A DNA stretch of 60,443 bases, from assembly GCA_018883715.1 (NCBI GenBank), contig JAHLFP010000035.1, forward strand, positions 1 through 60,443, written 5' to 3'. The notes under the pieces were generated by a model that searched no databases, was not told the DNA's origin, and saw nothing but the letters and a program-made list of their open reading frames with translations. This document shows, in pieces, positions 23,407 to 32,440 of this stretch. The translations under genes and the position numbers were made by a program. The number at the start of each line of letters is the position of its first letter. Position 1 is the first letter of the stretch. This DNA is from Candidatus Allofournierella pullistercoris (GTDB lineage Bacteria > Bacillota > Clostridia > Oscillospirales > Ruminococcaceae).

Positions 23407-24615
23407 TCAGTGAATAAAGGCATCGTGAACCGCGGCCACGGCACGGTCTGCATCCTTTTTATCAATCAGCACGCTGACCTTGATTTCGCTGGTGGAAATC
23501 ATGTGGATGTTCACATTGGCTTCGAAAAGTGCCTCAAACATCCGGCTGGCCACACCGGAATTGCTCTTCATGCCGGCGCCCACCATGGACACCTTTGCAT
23601 AGTCGGTGTTCAGCACAATGTCATCCCCGCCAAAACGATGGCGGTTTTCTTCCAGCGCACGCAGGGCCACCTGGGCTTCCTCCAAAGGAACACTAAAGGC
23701 CAGGTCCTTGTTGTTGTCTCGGCCGATGCTCTGCAAAATAATATCCACATTGATGTTTTTCTGCGCCAGGGCACCAAACACCCGGAAGGAAGTACCCGGT
23801 ACGTCCGGTACATTCAAGATAGAAATCACCGCCACATTGGTGTCCTTTGCCACGCCCTTAATCAGCATACCTTCCATATCCTTTGTAACCTCCTTCACAA
23901 CGGTTCCAGGAACCGGGTTCAAGCTGGACAGAACTTCCAGCTCCACCCCATATTTTTTTGCCAGCTCTACACTGCGGTTGTTCAACACCTGTGCACCCGC
24001 ACTTGCCAGTTCCAGCATTTCGTCAAATGTAATCTCTTGCAGTTTTTTTGCCTTGGGAATATGCCGGGGGTCTGCGGTGTATACGCCCTCTACATCGGTG
24101 AAAATCTGACACCGATCTGCATGCAGAGCCGCCGCCAGCGCCACTGCACTGGTATCACTGCCGCCTCGGCCCAGGGTGGTAATGTCCTCGGTTTTGTTTA
24201 AGCCCTGGAAACCTGCCACCACAACCACCCGATTGCGAGCCAGTTCACTTTCCACCCGCTCTGCATCCAGGCGGGTAATGCGAGCCTTGGTGTAGGCTCG
24301 GTCGGTTTGGAAACCTGCCTGCCAGCCAGTCAAGCTGACCGCCTGTACACCCAGTTCGCTCAATGCCATTGCAAGCAGGGAAATGGAGATTTGCTCTCCG
24401 GTCGCTAAAAGCATATCCATCTCCCGCTGGGAGGGATTGCTGGTAATTTCTGCTGCTTTTTGAATCAAATCATCGGTGGTATCACCCTGTGCGGAGACCA
24501 CCACTACCACATCGTTGCCTGCCGCACGGGTGTCCGCCACAATGCGAGCCACATTGAAAATGCGATCTCGGTTTGCCACCGAGCTTCCCCCGAACTTCTG
24601 AACAATCAACGCCAT
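23407..24615 (-). CDS. lysC: Aspartate kinase
   Basis: 402 residues; it phosphorylates aspartate, the first step to Lys, Thr and Met. The kinase domain starts MALIVQKFGGSSV (KFGGSS nucleotide/substrate motif), has TLGRGGSDTSAVALAAAL, and two C-terminal ACT domains follow (about 265-400) for feedback control. ATG 24615 is chosen for family alignment and the upstream TTGAGGA; an in-frame ATG at 24684 adds an unlikely leader. It lies 91 bp after thrB in an hom-thrB-lysC cluster. thrC is not in the window. Confidence 0.95.
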   Translation of the reverse strand: MALIVQKFGGSSVANRDRIFNVARIVADTRAAGNDVVVVVSAQGDTTDDLIQKAAEITSNPSQREMDMLLATGEQISISLLAMALSELGVQAVSLTGWQAGFQTDRAYTKARITRLDAERVESELARNRVVVVAGFQGLNKTEDITTLGRGGSDTSAVALAAALHADRCQIFTDVEGVYTADPRHIPKAKKLQEITFDEMLELASAGAQVLNNRSVELAKKYGVELEVLSSLNPVPGTVVKEVTKDMEGMLIKGVAKDTNVAVISILNVPDVPGTSFRVFGALAQKNINVDIILQSIGRDNNKDLAFSVPLEEAQVALRALEENRHRFGGDDIVLNTDYAKVSMVGAGMKSNSGVASRMFEALFEANVNIHMISTSEIKVSVLIDKKDADRAVAAVHDAFIH

Positions 24616-24706
24616 TTGTTCCTCAACTCCCTTTATCCAAATCTGGATTTTACCCGAAGACATCTTACCCGGTAAAATGTCCACCAGTGCCGCACAGATT
24701 TCCCGT

Positions 24707-25597
24707 TTATTCTACCACGGCACCAACGTTATCCGCAAGCATCCGCCGCAAGGAAAATGCCATCGTCGCCGGTTGCTGTTGCAACAACTCCTCTGCCTTT
24801 GTGAAAAACTCCTCATTTTCCCGGTTCACCACCGCCATGATGGTGGGGCCTGCGCCGGAAAGATACACCGCATACGCTCCCAAATCCTGGGCAATTTCAA
24901 ACACCTGCTGTCCCCCTGCAATCAGAGGAAGCCGGTATTGCTGGTGCAGGGCATCTTTTGTTGCAACTCGCAGAAGCTCATAGTCCCCATCACAGAACGC
25001 CGCCGTTGCCAGCGCCGCCCGGGACAGGTTATAGATTGCCTGCTGGCGCTCCACCGTGGCCGGAAGAGCCGCCCGTGCTGTTTCCGTCAAGAGGCGAAAA
25101 TTGGGCACAAAGGCGGCAAAGGCCAAATCCTTATCCAAATCCTTGCGCACACTATACACCTGGCCTTCGTCCACCACACTGGTGACAAATCCCCCCAGCA
25201 TGGCAGGAGCCACGTTGTCCGGATGTCCTTCCATAAAGGTGGCAAGGGTGAGCATCTGCCGCTGGGTCAGTGGGTTGCCCAAAAGCGCATTGGCCCCCAA
25301 AACTCCCGCCACGATACAGGCAGAACTGGAACCCAGTCCCCTTGCCATGGGAATGTTGTTTTCCTGCCGAATTTTCAGACCATGAAACGGCTTACCCAGC
25401 TGTTCATATACCGCTTTTGCGGAGCGGTATACCAGATTGGAACTTCCCGTTGGAATAATGGAGCCATCCATGGACTCAATGTCCAGGCCATCCCATTCCT
25501 CCATGGTCACCCGGTTGTGCATGGAAACTGCCAGTCCCAGCGCATCAAACCCTGCCCCCACGTTGGCACTGGTGGCGGGTACTGTTACGGTTATCAT
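24707..25597 (-). CDS. thrB: Homoserine kinase
   Basis: 296 residues of the GHMP kinase family, making O-phosphohomoserine. Motif 1 is VTVPATSANVGAGFDALGLA, and the ATP-binding loop is ARGLGSSSACIVAG (P-x-x-x-G-L-G-S-S-A-A type). The C-terminal GHMP motif appears as YLSGAGPTIMAV. It lies 18 bp after hom, so the two are probably co-transcribed. Confidence 0.95.
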   Translation of the reverse strand: MITVTVPATSANVGAGFDALGLAVSMHNRVTMEEWDGLDIESMDGSIIPTGSSNLVYRSAKAVYEQLGKPFHGLKIRQENNIPMARGLGSSSACIVAGVLGANALLGNPLTQRQMLTLATFMEGHPDNVAPAMLGGFVTSVVDEGQVYSVRKDLDKDLAFAAFVPNFRLLTETARAALPATVERQQAIYNLSRAALATAAFCDGDYELLRVATKDALHQQYRLPLIAGGQQVFEIAQDLGAYAVYLSGAGPTIMAVVNRENEEFFTKAEELLQQQPATMAFSLRRMLADNVGAVVE

Positions 25598-25615
25598 CAG
25601 GCTATGCCCCCCTGT

Positions 25616-26848
25616 TTAGTTTTGTTCCAGGTGAACCTTGCGCAAAATCTGCATCAGTTCCCCTGGTTCGTTGGCAAGACGCTCTTTTGCCTTGTCCAGT
25701 TGTTCCGGTGTTAAGCAGTCTGCCAGATAGCCACAGTGACCGTCCTGTTCCAACAGCAACTCTCCCTCTCCAAACAAGGATTTCAACATGCTGGCAGGTA
25801 CGTCCTTGGTATGAACATAGTAAGCGGATGGCTCGTCCCAGGGTTTAAGTGGCTGGGGTTTTACGGCTTTTTCCCAAGAAAGCAGACGGTGTACCGAAGA
25901 ACCCGCCTGCAAAGCCAGAACCAAATCTGCTACTACTGCGTTGGCTGTGGCATATTTGCCCGCACCCTGGCCATAAAACAGCACATCGGCGGCATACTGG
26001 GTAGAAATCTGCACCCCGTTGTAGGCATCGTTCACCTGTCCCAGTTGGCTGTTTTTTTGCACAATGACTGGTTCCACCGCTCCACGAAGCTGGTCGTCCA
26101 TCTTATCTGCCCAGGCCAGCAGTTTGATGGTGTGCCCCATCTTGTGTACGCACTGGAAGTCAAAAGGTGTCACCTGCCCGATGCCACAGGTGGAAATCTG
26201 GCTGGGAGATACCTCGCTGCCCCATGCCATGCTGGCTAAAATGGCCAATTTACGGGCCGCATCTTTGCCGTCCACATCGTCAGAGGGGTCCACGGTTTCC
26301 GCATAGCCTTTCTGCTGGGCCAGATGCAGGGCTTTGGCAAAATCCATGTCCATCTGCTCCATGCAGGTAAGCATAAAGTTTGTGGTGCCGTTCAGGATTC
26401 CGGCTATTTTATCAATTCCGCCGGGGCAAAGACTTTGGAACATGGGAGTTATGATGGGGGTTCCACCCCCTACACTGGCTTCAAACAAGAAAGCACACCC
26501 CTGCTCCTTGGCAATCTGAATCAGCTCTGCACCATGGCAAGCCACCAGCTCCTTGTTGCTGGTGACCACACTGCGACCGGTGGACAGTGCCTCTTTAACA
26601 TATGGATATGCAGCCGTGGTTCCGCCCATACACTCCACCACAAGGGTGATTTGGGGGTGACTGAGTATCTCCTCCATGCTTTGCACAAAAAGATGCTGTA
26701 AGGGGTGAGGACGCATGGTGCGAACCAAAATTGCCGCAAGCTCCATCGCTTGTCCGGTACGCTTATGTAAAAGCGAGGCATTCTGCATGAGAATCTCCGC
26801 CACGCCGGTTCCCACTGTTCCAAAGCCTAAGATTGCAACTTTCGCCAT
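25616..26848 (-). CDS. hom: Homoserine dehydrogenase
   Basis: 410 residues with an N-terminal NAD(P) fold (VAILGFGTVGTGVAEIL), the catalytic segment GILNGTTNFMLTCM with the later DVDGKDAARKLAIL, and a C-terminal ACT domain (about 335-410) for threonine feedback. AAGGAG lies upstream. First enzyme gene after the ACT-domain gene at 26882, with a 33-bp gap. Confidence 0.95.
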   Translation of the reverse strand: MAKVAILGFGTVGTGVAEILMQNASLLHKRTGQAMELAAILVRTMRPHPLQHLFVQSMEEILSHPQITLVVECMGGTTAAYPYVKEALSTGRSVVTSNKELVACHGAELIQIAKEQGCAFLFEASVGGGTPIITPMFQSLCPGGIDKIAGILNGTTNFMLTCMEQMDMDFAKALHLAQQKGYAETVDPSDDVDGKDAARKLAILASMAWGSEVSPSQISTCGIGQVTPFDFQCVHKMGHTIKLLAWADKMDDQLRGAVEPVIVQKNSQLGQVNDAYNGVQISTQYAADVLFYGQGAGKYATANAVVADLVLALQAGSSVHRLLSWEKAVKPQPLKPWDEPSAYYVHTKDVPASMLKSLFGEGELLLEQDGHCGYLADCLTPEQLDKAKERLANEPGELMQILRKVHLEQN

Positions 26849-26881
26849 TGTCCTACACTCCTTACCCTTAATTCCCTGATT

Positions 26882-27307
26882 TTACACACCCTGTCGTACA
26901 TCCAGAACCATCGGCTGCCGTGCCAGTTGCTGGAACATCTCTTCCAAGCTCAGAAGCATGGTATCCGTGCGCACGGTCAATTCCACCTTAGCCGCACCAT
27001 GCTCCGGTGTGGCCTGGCTGATGGTAACCACGCTGGCGCCTGCATTGGACACCCCAGCAAGAAGGGACTGCAATGCGCCGGTTTCATCCCGCAGGGTAGC
27101 CTGCACCGTGATAATATGCTGGCTGTTGCGGGCATCAAAGACGCAATCTTTGTATTTATAAAAAGCACTGCGGGATAAATCCACCGCACGGGCCGCCGCA
27201 GAAATATTGCGTACCGAGCCATCTGCTAGCAGTTCCTTTGCCTTTAGTACTTTCAAAAATACCTCAGGCAAGACTTCCGCATCCACCAATAAGAATCGCC
27301 GCTTCAT
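26882..27307 (-). CDS. ACT domain-containing protein (PheB/UPF0735 family)
   Basis: 141 residues. The N-terminal part (KRRFLLVDAEVLPEVFLKVL, then a helix-turn-helix-like ISAAARAVDLSRSAFYKYKD) precedes a C-terminal ACT domain (about 70-140). Members lie with hom/thr genes and may sense amino acids and regulate them. The ATG at 27307 fits GAGGAG 8 bases upstream; the GTG at 27316 does not. First gene of the threonine cluster, so a regulator role is plausible but inferred. Confidence 0.88.
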   Translation of the reverse strand: MKRRFLLVDAEVLPEVFLKVLKAKELLADGSVRNISAAARAVDLSRSAFYKYKDCVFDARNSQHIITVQATLRDETGALQSLLAGVSNAGASVVTISQATPEHGAAKVELTVRTDTMLLSLEEMFQQLARQPMVLDVRQGV

Positions 27308-27331
27308 ACTGTCCACTCCTCACAAACAGTT

Positions 27332-27388
27332 GTTTTTCTTTTTATAGTGTATCACTTTATTGCACCAAAATGCAAGAGTATGCTTGAT
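27332..27388 (-). promoter_or_regulatory. Promoter region of the threonine cluster
   Basis: On the minus strand a TTGCAT -35 candidate and a TACACT -10 candidate are separated by 18 bp, upstream of the ACT gene. No T-box or leader peptide was recognised. Confidence 0.4.
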
Positions 27389-27445
27389 TTTTGTTTATTT
27401 CATCTTTTTATCCGCTATCTTTTTTGAATATTTGGCTATTATGTA

Positions 27446-27485
27446 GACAAAAATCCCCATTCCGCATAAAACAGAATGGGGATTT
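27446..27485 (-). terminator. Terminator of the class A PBP gene
   Basis: ATCCCCATTC (27453-27462) and GAATGGGGAT (27474-27483) form a perfect 10-bp stem, followed on the minus strand by TTTTTGT, 36 bp after the stop. Confidence 0.85.
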
Positions 27486-27520
27486 AAGGTCACAAGTTTT
27501 TCAGAAAAGACAAAATTGCA

Positions 27521-29818
27521 TCAGGGATGGCGCGCACACTGTCCTGGCATATTGTCACTGGTGTAATAGCCAGTCTGTCGACTGGGGCAGTTTGCACCTG
27601 CCAAATCACCACTATCCGTACAGAATGCCGCAGTGCGAACATCGGAACTTGTGGGGAAAGCCTTGAACTCCAGTCCTTCCTGGATGGTTTCCATATAGGT
27701 TTTCCAGACACGCTGGATGGGTTTTGCATTTTTAATGCCCATGGCACTCATATCATAGGGAATATCATAGCCCCACCAGAAGCTGGTCACATAGTAAGGA
27801 GTAAGGCCCACAAAGGTGAAGTCCTTGTTGTCATTGGTTGTACCCGTCTTAGCGGCAGCTTCCATGCCACCACTGGGCTTGGAGCCAGCCGCCGTACCGC
27901 CAGAAGCCAGAACTCCTTGCAACAAGCGGTTCATAATCACCGAGGTGCTCTCCTGAATGGCCTGGGTATGAACAATGTTGATGGAGTTATCAATCAATAC
28001 CTCGCCGGTTGCAGCACGCTCCACACGGGTGTACAGGTGGGGTGTCACATACTCGCCCCCATTACCGAACATCTGATAAGCACCTGCCAGTTCCAGCGGG
28101 GTAGCACCATGCTCCTGGCTGCCCAGTACAATGGGCGACAAGGAAGCATCGTTGGGGGTCAGGTGATCCATGCCAAGGGTATCCTTAGCAAAGCTGTACA
28201 TGGTATCCACACCTACAAGCTGTCCCACCTGCGCCGCAATGGTGTTCAGGGACTGGGCAATGGCATAGTTCACGTTTACGGTTCGCTCACCGTGACCGGT
28301 GTTGGTGTTATAGTTGGCAGGCCACTCACGCCAGATTCCCGGGTTTGCTGCCACTTCCGGTGCATTCAGTGCAAACATTTTATCCTTGTAACGGGGATAG
28401 CTTGACTGGTACTTCTCCCGCACGATATAGCCCACGCCCTGGTCCACAAGGTTGGTGGAGAAGTTAATCCATCCCATATCAATACCCAGTGCATAGGCAG
28501 CAATGGGCTTCATGGTGGAACCGGTCTGCTTTGCCACATCCACAGCACGGTTCAGGCTCAGGCTTGTGGTTTTCTCTCCGAGTCCACCCACCAGTGCCTT
28601 TACTGCGCCATTGTAATCCATGGTAACAGCGCCCACCTGGGTGTGTACCTTTTTGTAGTAGTACACTTTACCGCCGGATTCCGTGGTTTTAACGGTGCCG
28701 TCCTCGTTGAGAACCACATTGTCTTCCTTTGCCACATCTTCCAGCGAGCGGTTGCCCAGTTCATATTCCTGCTCCCGCCAGCCCCAGGTAATGGCATCGT
28801 CTTCATTGAGCATCAGGGTTTCCAACACACCCTGCACATAGGGGTCAACGGTGGCATAAATACGCAAACCACCGTCGTAGATTTCATCGTGGGCTTCGGA
28901 TTCGGTATAGCCCAGTTCCTCCACAAGCTGACGCTTCAAGGTGGTGTATACCGCATCGGTAAAGTAGGAGCTAATGCCGCTGGCATTGACGGTATCCTGG
29001 GTATTTTCCACCAGTGTCAAGGGAGAAGCCACAGCTTCCTTGTACTCCGCCTCAGTGAGTTTGCCCTGCTGCCACATATTGTACAGCATGTAGTTACGAC
29101 GCTGAAGATGGGTCTGGGGGTTTTTGTACGGGTCGTACTGGCTGGGGTTTTTGGTGATGGCCGCAATGCTGGCGCACTCCGCCGGGGACAAATCCGCCAG
29201 GTTGGTCTTGCCAAAGTACTGGATTGCACCTGCCTTCACACCGCCAATGTTTCCGGTCAGGCTGATGGTGTTCAGGTAGGCTTCCAGAATGGTGTCCTTG
29301 TCATACCGGTTGTCCATACCCCAGGCACGGAAAATCTCTCGGATTTTACGCATTGCATCCTGCTTATCATCCTTGGTGATGTTTTTTACAAGCTGCTGTT
29401 CCAAGGTGGATGCACCCTGACGGCTGCTGAACAGCTTAATCGGGGTGTATTCATTGATGGCCGCCGCAATGGTACGCTTGATGCTTACACCGTGGTGTTC
29501 ATAAAAATCCTTATCCTCGGTGCAGATAAAGGCCCATTTCAGATACGGGCTGGATTCAATTTCGCTCAAATCCACCCAAATTCGGTCATTGGTATCGTGG
29601 AGGGATGCATACTCCACCCACTCCCCTGTATCATGGTCCTGTGCCATAATCTTGCTGGTCTGGGCAAGCTTCAGGTTTACCAAATCCAGGTTGTCGTTTT
29701 CTGTTACATCCACCACATACTCGCTGACAGCCACCGCCAGCACACTGACCGCCATAACACCCAGACAAATGCAGACGGCAATAAACCGGAAGATTCCCTG
29801 GAAAAATGCCAGTACCAC
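27521..29818 (-). CDS. Class A penicillin-binding protein (PBP1a-type)
   Basis: A bifunctional peptidoglycan glycosyltransferase/transpeptidase, 765 residues from the first canonical start (GTG 29818). One membrane helix lies at about 5-32. Glycosyltransferase motifs are EDKDFYEHHG (Glu101) and GASTLEQQLVKN (135-146). Transpeptidase motifs are STMK, SLN and KTGTT. The GTG has only a weak purine tract upstream. The frame stays open for 64 more codons with a typical basic, Ser/Pro-rich PBP tail (TPKPKKKKN before the helix), back to an ATC at 30010 facing a strong Shine-Dalgarno. The true product is probably 829 residues. Confidence 0.93.
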   Translation of the reverse strand: MVLAFFQGIFRFIAVCICLGVMAVSVLAVAVSEYVVDVTENDNLDLVNLKLAQTSKIMAQDHDTGEWVEYASLHDTNDRIWVDLSEIESSPYLKWAFICTEDKDFYEHHGVSIKRTIAAAINEYTPIKLFSSRQGASTLEQQLVKNITKDDKQDAMRKIREIFRAWGMDNRYDKDTILEAYLNTISLTGNIGGVKAGAIQYFGKTNLADLSPAECASIAAITKNPSQYDPYKNPQTHLQRRNYMLYNMWQQGKLTEAEYKEAVASPLTLVENTQDTVNASGISSYFTDAVYTTLKRQLVEELGYTESEAHDEIYDGGLRIYATVDPYVQGVLETLMLNEDDAITWGWREQEYELGNRSLEDVAKEDNVVLNEDGTVKTTESGGKVYYYKKVHTQVGAVTMDYNGAVKALVGGLGEKTTSLSLNRAVDVAKQTGSTMKPIAAYALGIDMGWINFSTNLVDQGVGYIVREKYQSSYPRYKDKMFALNAPEVAANPGIWREWPANYNTNTGHGERTVNVNYAIAQSLNTIAAQVGQLVGVDTMYSFAKDTLGMDHLTPNDASLSPIVLGSQEHGATPLELAGAYQMFGNGGEYVTPHLYTRVERAATGEVLIDNSINIVHTQAIQESTSVIMNRLLQGVLASGGTAAGSKPSGGMEAAAKTGTTNDNKDFTFVGLTPYYVTSFWWGYDIPYDMSAMGIKNAKPIQRVWKTYMETIQEGLEFKAFPTSSDVRTAAFCTDSGDLAGANCPSRQTGYYTSDNMPGQCARHP

Positions 29819-30007
29819 GTTCTTTTTCTTCTTGGGTTTTGGGGTTGGGTTGTCGGACTGTCCTGTTTGGTGATTGGACCGGGGTGCTGTGGAGCGGGCG
29901 CTGGAGCCTGCTGTTTTGCCACTGCCCGAAGCCGTCGGGCGCTGAATCTGCCGCTGACCAGAAGTTTGTCCAGCGGACCGCTTTATATTGCGGTTTTGAT
30001 TGCGTTC

Positions 30008-30025
30008 GATGGGGACCGCCTCCTT
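30008..30025 (-). promoter_or_regulatory. Strong RBS facing an ATC codon: likely true PBP start
   Basis: AAGGAGG (rc of 30019-30025) stands 8 bases before ATC (30008-30010), which is in frame with the PBP gene, 64 codons upstream of GTG 29818. No ATG, GTG or TTG lies in that interval or within range of this site in the frame. Either ATC starts translation, which would be rare and low-level, or an ATG has mutated, or a base is wrong. Confidence 0.55.
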
Positions 30026-30183
30026 AAAATTGCGGAAAATAATGAAATATGGCTGTTTGGAGAAAACACCCTTGCGTGGCTGTCTGCCAGCACGTTTTTA
30101 GGGCTTACAGCGGCGGGTGCACCAAACATGCAACGCTGCGTAGATACCGAAATTTTCGGATTCGCAACAAGTTATACCTCGCT

Positions 30184-30189
30184 ATTATA
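30184..30189 (-). promoter_or_regulatory. Extended -10 promoter of the PBP gene
   Basis: TGGTATAAT on the minus strand is a consensus extended -10 with no good -35. Transcripts would carry a leader of about 165 nt before the ATC codon at 30010. Confidence 0.55.
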
Positions 30190-30316
30190 CCACACCTTAC
30201 CCATACAAGTACAGAAAAAACTGATTGAATTCAAATTCAGGTGGCTTTGTGGGCAAAAATAAAGGTATCTTTTTGCTTTTTCCTGCCCAACCTATAAACA
30301 AAGCATAAATTTTTAC

Positions 30317-30365
30317 ACCCCATCCTGTCGAATCTCTTGCAATCTGCTCCTGGATGGGGTAAAAT
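30317..30365 (+). promoter_or_regulatory. DUF4358-MBOAT-DHHW promoter bracketed by a 9-bp inverted repeat
   Basis: TTGCAA (30337-30342) and TAAAAT (30360-30365) are 17 bp apart. ACCCCATCC (30317-30325) and GGATGGGGT (30352-30360) are a perfect inverted repeat flanking the -35 and touching the -10, a layout that suits a dimeric or looping regulator. Confidence 0.55.
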
Positions 30366-30415
30366 CGAAATCGTACTGCTGTATTTTAATTAGTATAAGT
30401 AAAAGGAGATTTTTT

Positions 30416-30898
30416 ATGAAAAAGATTTCAGCTCTGATTCTGAGCGCCTTGTTTCTGACCTTTGCACTGGTGGGTTGCGGCTCTGATTCCAGCTCTAAGG
30501 CATACGACCTGAATAGCATCGTTTCCGCTGTGGAAGAAGTGAACCCTGTGTCCAACGCTCGTGCCGTGGATGATAACTTCATCACTTTGGACATGTTGCT
30601 CACCAAGGAAAACATCGAGTCCTACGCTGGTAAGGTAACCAACGACCAGGCCGACAGCGCACTGATTGTGGCAATCAAGGCCGTTCCCGGCAAGGCTGAC
30701 ACCGTGAAGAGCGAGCTGGAGTCCTACAAAACCAGTATCTCCACCGGCGGCCTGTACGCTGAATTTGCAGAGAAAGAAGCGGCCGCAAAGGATGCCCGCA
30801 TCGTGGTAAAAGGTGATTATCTGGTGCTGGTTGTTGCCAACACCACTGGCGCAGACTATGCCGCCATTGATACCGCTCTGGACGAGGCTTTGAAGTAA
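30416..30898 (+). CDS. DUF4358 lipoprotein
   Basis: 160 residues. A lipoprotein signal peptide ends in a lipobox (ALVGC, Cys at about 20), followed by a Ser-rich linker and a DUF4358 domain (about 30-160). It is predicted to be anchored on the outer face of the cell membrane. AAAAGGAG precedes the ATG. It lies first in a set with an MBOAT acyltransferase and a DHHW protein, a grouping I recall from other Clostridia. A hairpin with a T-run follows, so downstream genes may be expressed at a lower level. Confidence 0.85.
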   Translation: MKKISALILSALFLTFALVGCGSDSSSKAYDLNSIVSAVEEVNPVSNARAVDDNFITLDMLLTKENIESYAGKVTNDQADSALIVAIKAVPGKADTVKSELESYKTSISTGGLYAEFAEKEAAAKDARIVVKGDYLVLVVANTTGADYAAIDTALDEALK

Positions 30899-30945
30899 AT
30901 CTCATACCATTTCTACCTTACGGACAAGGTTATTTCGAATTGCAA

Positions 30946-30976
30946 GCCGGTGCTGCAAGCCAGCACCGACTTTTTT
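30946..30976 (+). terminator. Attenuator-like terminator between DUF4358 and MBOAT genes
   Basis: CGGTGCT (30948-30954) and AGCACCG (30962-30968) pair around GCAAGCC, and ACTTTTTT follows. The MBOAT ribosome binding site starts 5 bp later, so partial read-through is likely. Confidence 0.7.
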
Positions 30977-30997
30977 ATCTAAAGGAGCGTGTCCTGC

Positions 30998-32422
30998 TTG
31001 TTATTTAGTACCATTTTGTTCCTCTTTCGGTTTTTGCCGATTGCACTGGGACTGTATTACTTAGTTCCCTACAAGCTCAAAAACTTTGTGCTGTTCGTTT
31101 CCAGCCTTATCTTCTATTCCTGGGGTGAAGTGCGCTTTTTCCCGGTTATGATGGTGTTGATTCTCATCAACTACTGTTGCGGTCTTGCGATCCAAAAATT
31201 TGATTCCGACCCCAAAAAGCGCAAGCTGTTTTTGATTCTGTCCATTGTGGGCAGTTTGTCCATGCTGGTGTTCTTCAAGTACACCAACTTCCTGATTACC
31301 AGCTTGAACAGCCTGCTGGGCACCTCCTTTGGCCTTATCGAGGCCGCCATGGTGCTGCCCCTGGGCATCAGCTTTTACACCTTCCAAACCATGAGCTACA
31401 CCATTGATGTGTACCGCCGGGATGTACCCGCAGAGAAAAACTTCATCACCTTTGGCGCTTATGTTGTTATGTTCCCCCAGCTGATTGCTGGCCCCATCGT
31501 AAAATACCGGGATGTGGCAGAACAGCTGAATGTGTTCCATAAGCGTTATACGCTGGCTCAAATCGAGGAAGGCATTACCCTGTTTGTGTTTGGTCTTGCC
31601 AAAAAGGTTTTGATTGCGGATACCGTCAGCCACCTGTGGTACGACATTATCGGCACCTACTCCGGCAATACCGTCACCTCTGCTGGCGTTGGACTTGCCA
31701 ACGTAAGCACTCCCCTTGCCTGGCTGGGTATCATTGCTTACTCTTTGCAGTTGTACTTTGACTTCTCCGGCTACTCTTTGATGGGTATCGGTATGGGTAA
31801 AATGCTGGGTTTTGACTTCCCCATGAACTTCAACATGCCCTACATTTCCCGCAGTATCACCGAGTTCTGGCGGCGCTGGCACATGACCCTGTCCAGCTGG
31901 TTTAAGGAGTATGTGTATATTCCCCTGGGCGGCAACCGGAGTGGTCTGAAGCGGCAAATTTTCAATATGTTTGTGGTTTGGACCCTCACCGGAATCTGGC
32001 ACGGTGCAGACTGGAACTTTGTTCTGTGGGGCTTCTACTATTTTGTATTGCTTACCATCGAGAAAGTATTCCTGCTGAACTGGATGAAAAAAGGCCGCAT
32101 CTGGCCCCATATCTACACCCTGCTTTTGGTGGCTGTGGGCTGGGCCTTGTTTGTGGGCAACGAACCGGGTGTAGGCCTGAATCTGCTGTTCCAAAAGCTG
32201 TTCATCCCTTCGGACGGTGTTTCCTGCCTGTACTTCCTGCGCAACTACTGGGTGATTTTGCTGGTGGCCATCATCTGCTGTACCCCGGTGCCTCTGCGCA
32301 TCTACGAACGGCTGAAAAAGCACACTGTCCTGAAAATCTTGGTGGTATTTGCCCTGCTTCTGCTGTCCATTGCATACATTGTAGCTTCCACCAACAGTCC
32401 CTTTTTGTATTTCCGATTCTAA
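30998..32422 (+). CDS. MBOAT (AlgI-like) O-acyltransferase
   Basis: 474 residues with about ten membrane segments. The family motif is ITEFWRRWHMTLSSWFKEYVYIPLGG, and the active-site His is in LTGIWHGADWNF. AlgI/PatA-type enzymes pass acetyl groups across the membrane to extracellular glycans. The TTG at 30998 is preferred (AAAGGAG 10 bases upstream, product MLFSTILFLFRFLPI). The GTG at 30989 would overlap the Shine-Dalgarno. It works with the DHHW protein 18 bp downstream. Confidence 0.9.
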   Translation: MLFSTILFLFRFLPIALGLYYLVPYKLKNFVLFVSSLIFYSWGEVRFFPVMMVLILINYCCGLAIQKFDSDPKKRKLFLILSIVGSLSMLVFFKYTNFLITSLNSLLGTSFGLIEAAMVLPLGISFYTFQTMSYTIDVYRRDVPAEKNFITFGAYVVMFPQLIAGPIVKYRDVAEQLNVFHKRYTLAQIEEGITLFVFGLAKKVLIADTVSHLWYDIIGTYSGNTVTSAGVGLANVSTPLAWLGIIAYSLQLYFDFSGYSLMGIGMGKMLGFDFPMNFNMPYISRSITEFWRRWHMTLSSWFKEYVYIPLGGNRSGLKRQIFNMFVVWTLTGIWHGADWNFVLWGFYYFVLLTIEKVFLLNWMKKGRIWPHIYTLLLVAVGWALFVGNEPGVGLNLLFQKLFIPSDGVSCLYFLRNYWVILLVAIICCTPVPLRIYERLKKHTVLKILVVFALLLLSIAYIVASTNSPFLYFRF

Positions 32423-32440
32423 GCAAAGGAGGAATTTGCT

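Noticed and set aside
28643..30262. A 539-codon plus-strand frame opposite the PBP gene
   Set aside because: No start signal or recognisable domain; opposite a gene with complete PBP motifs.
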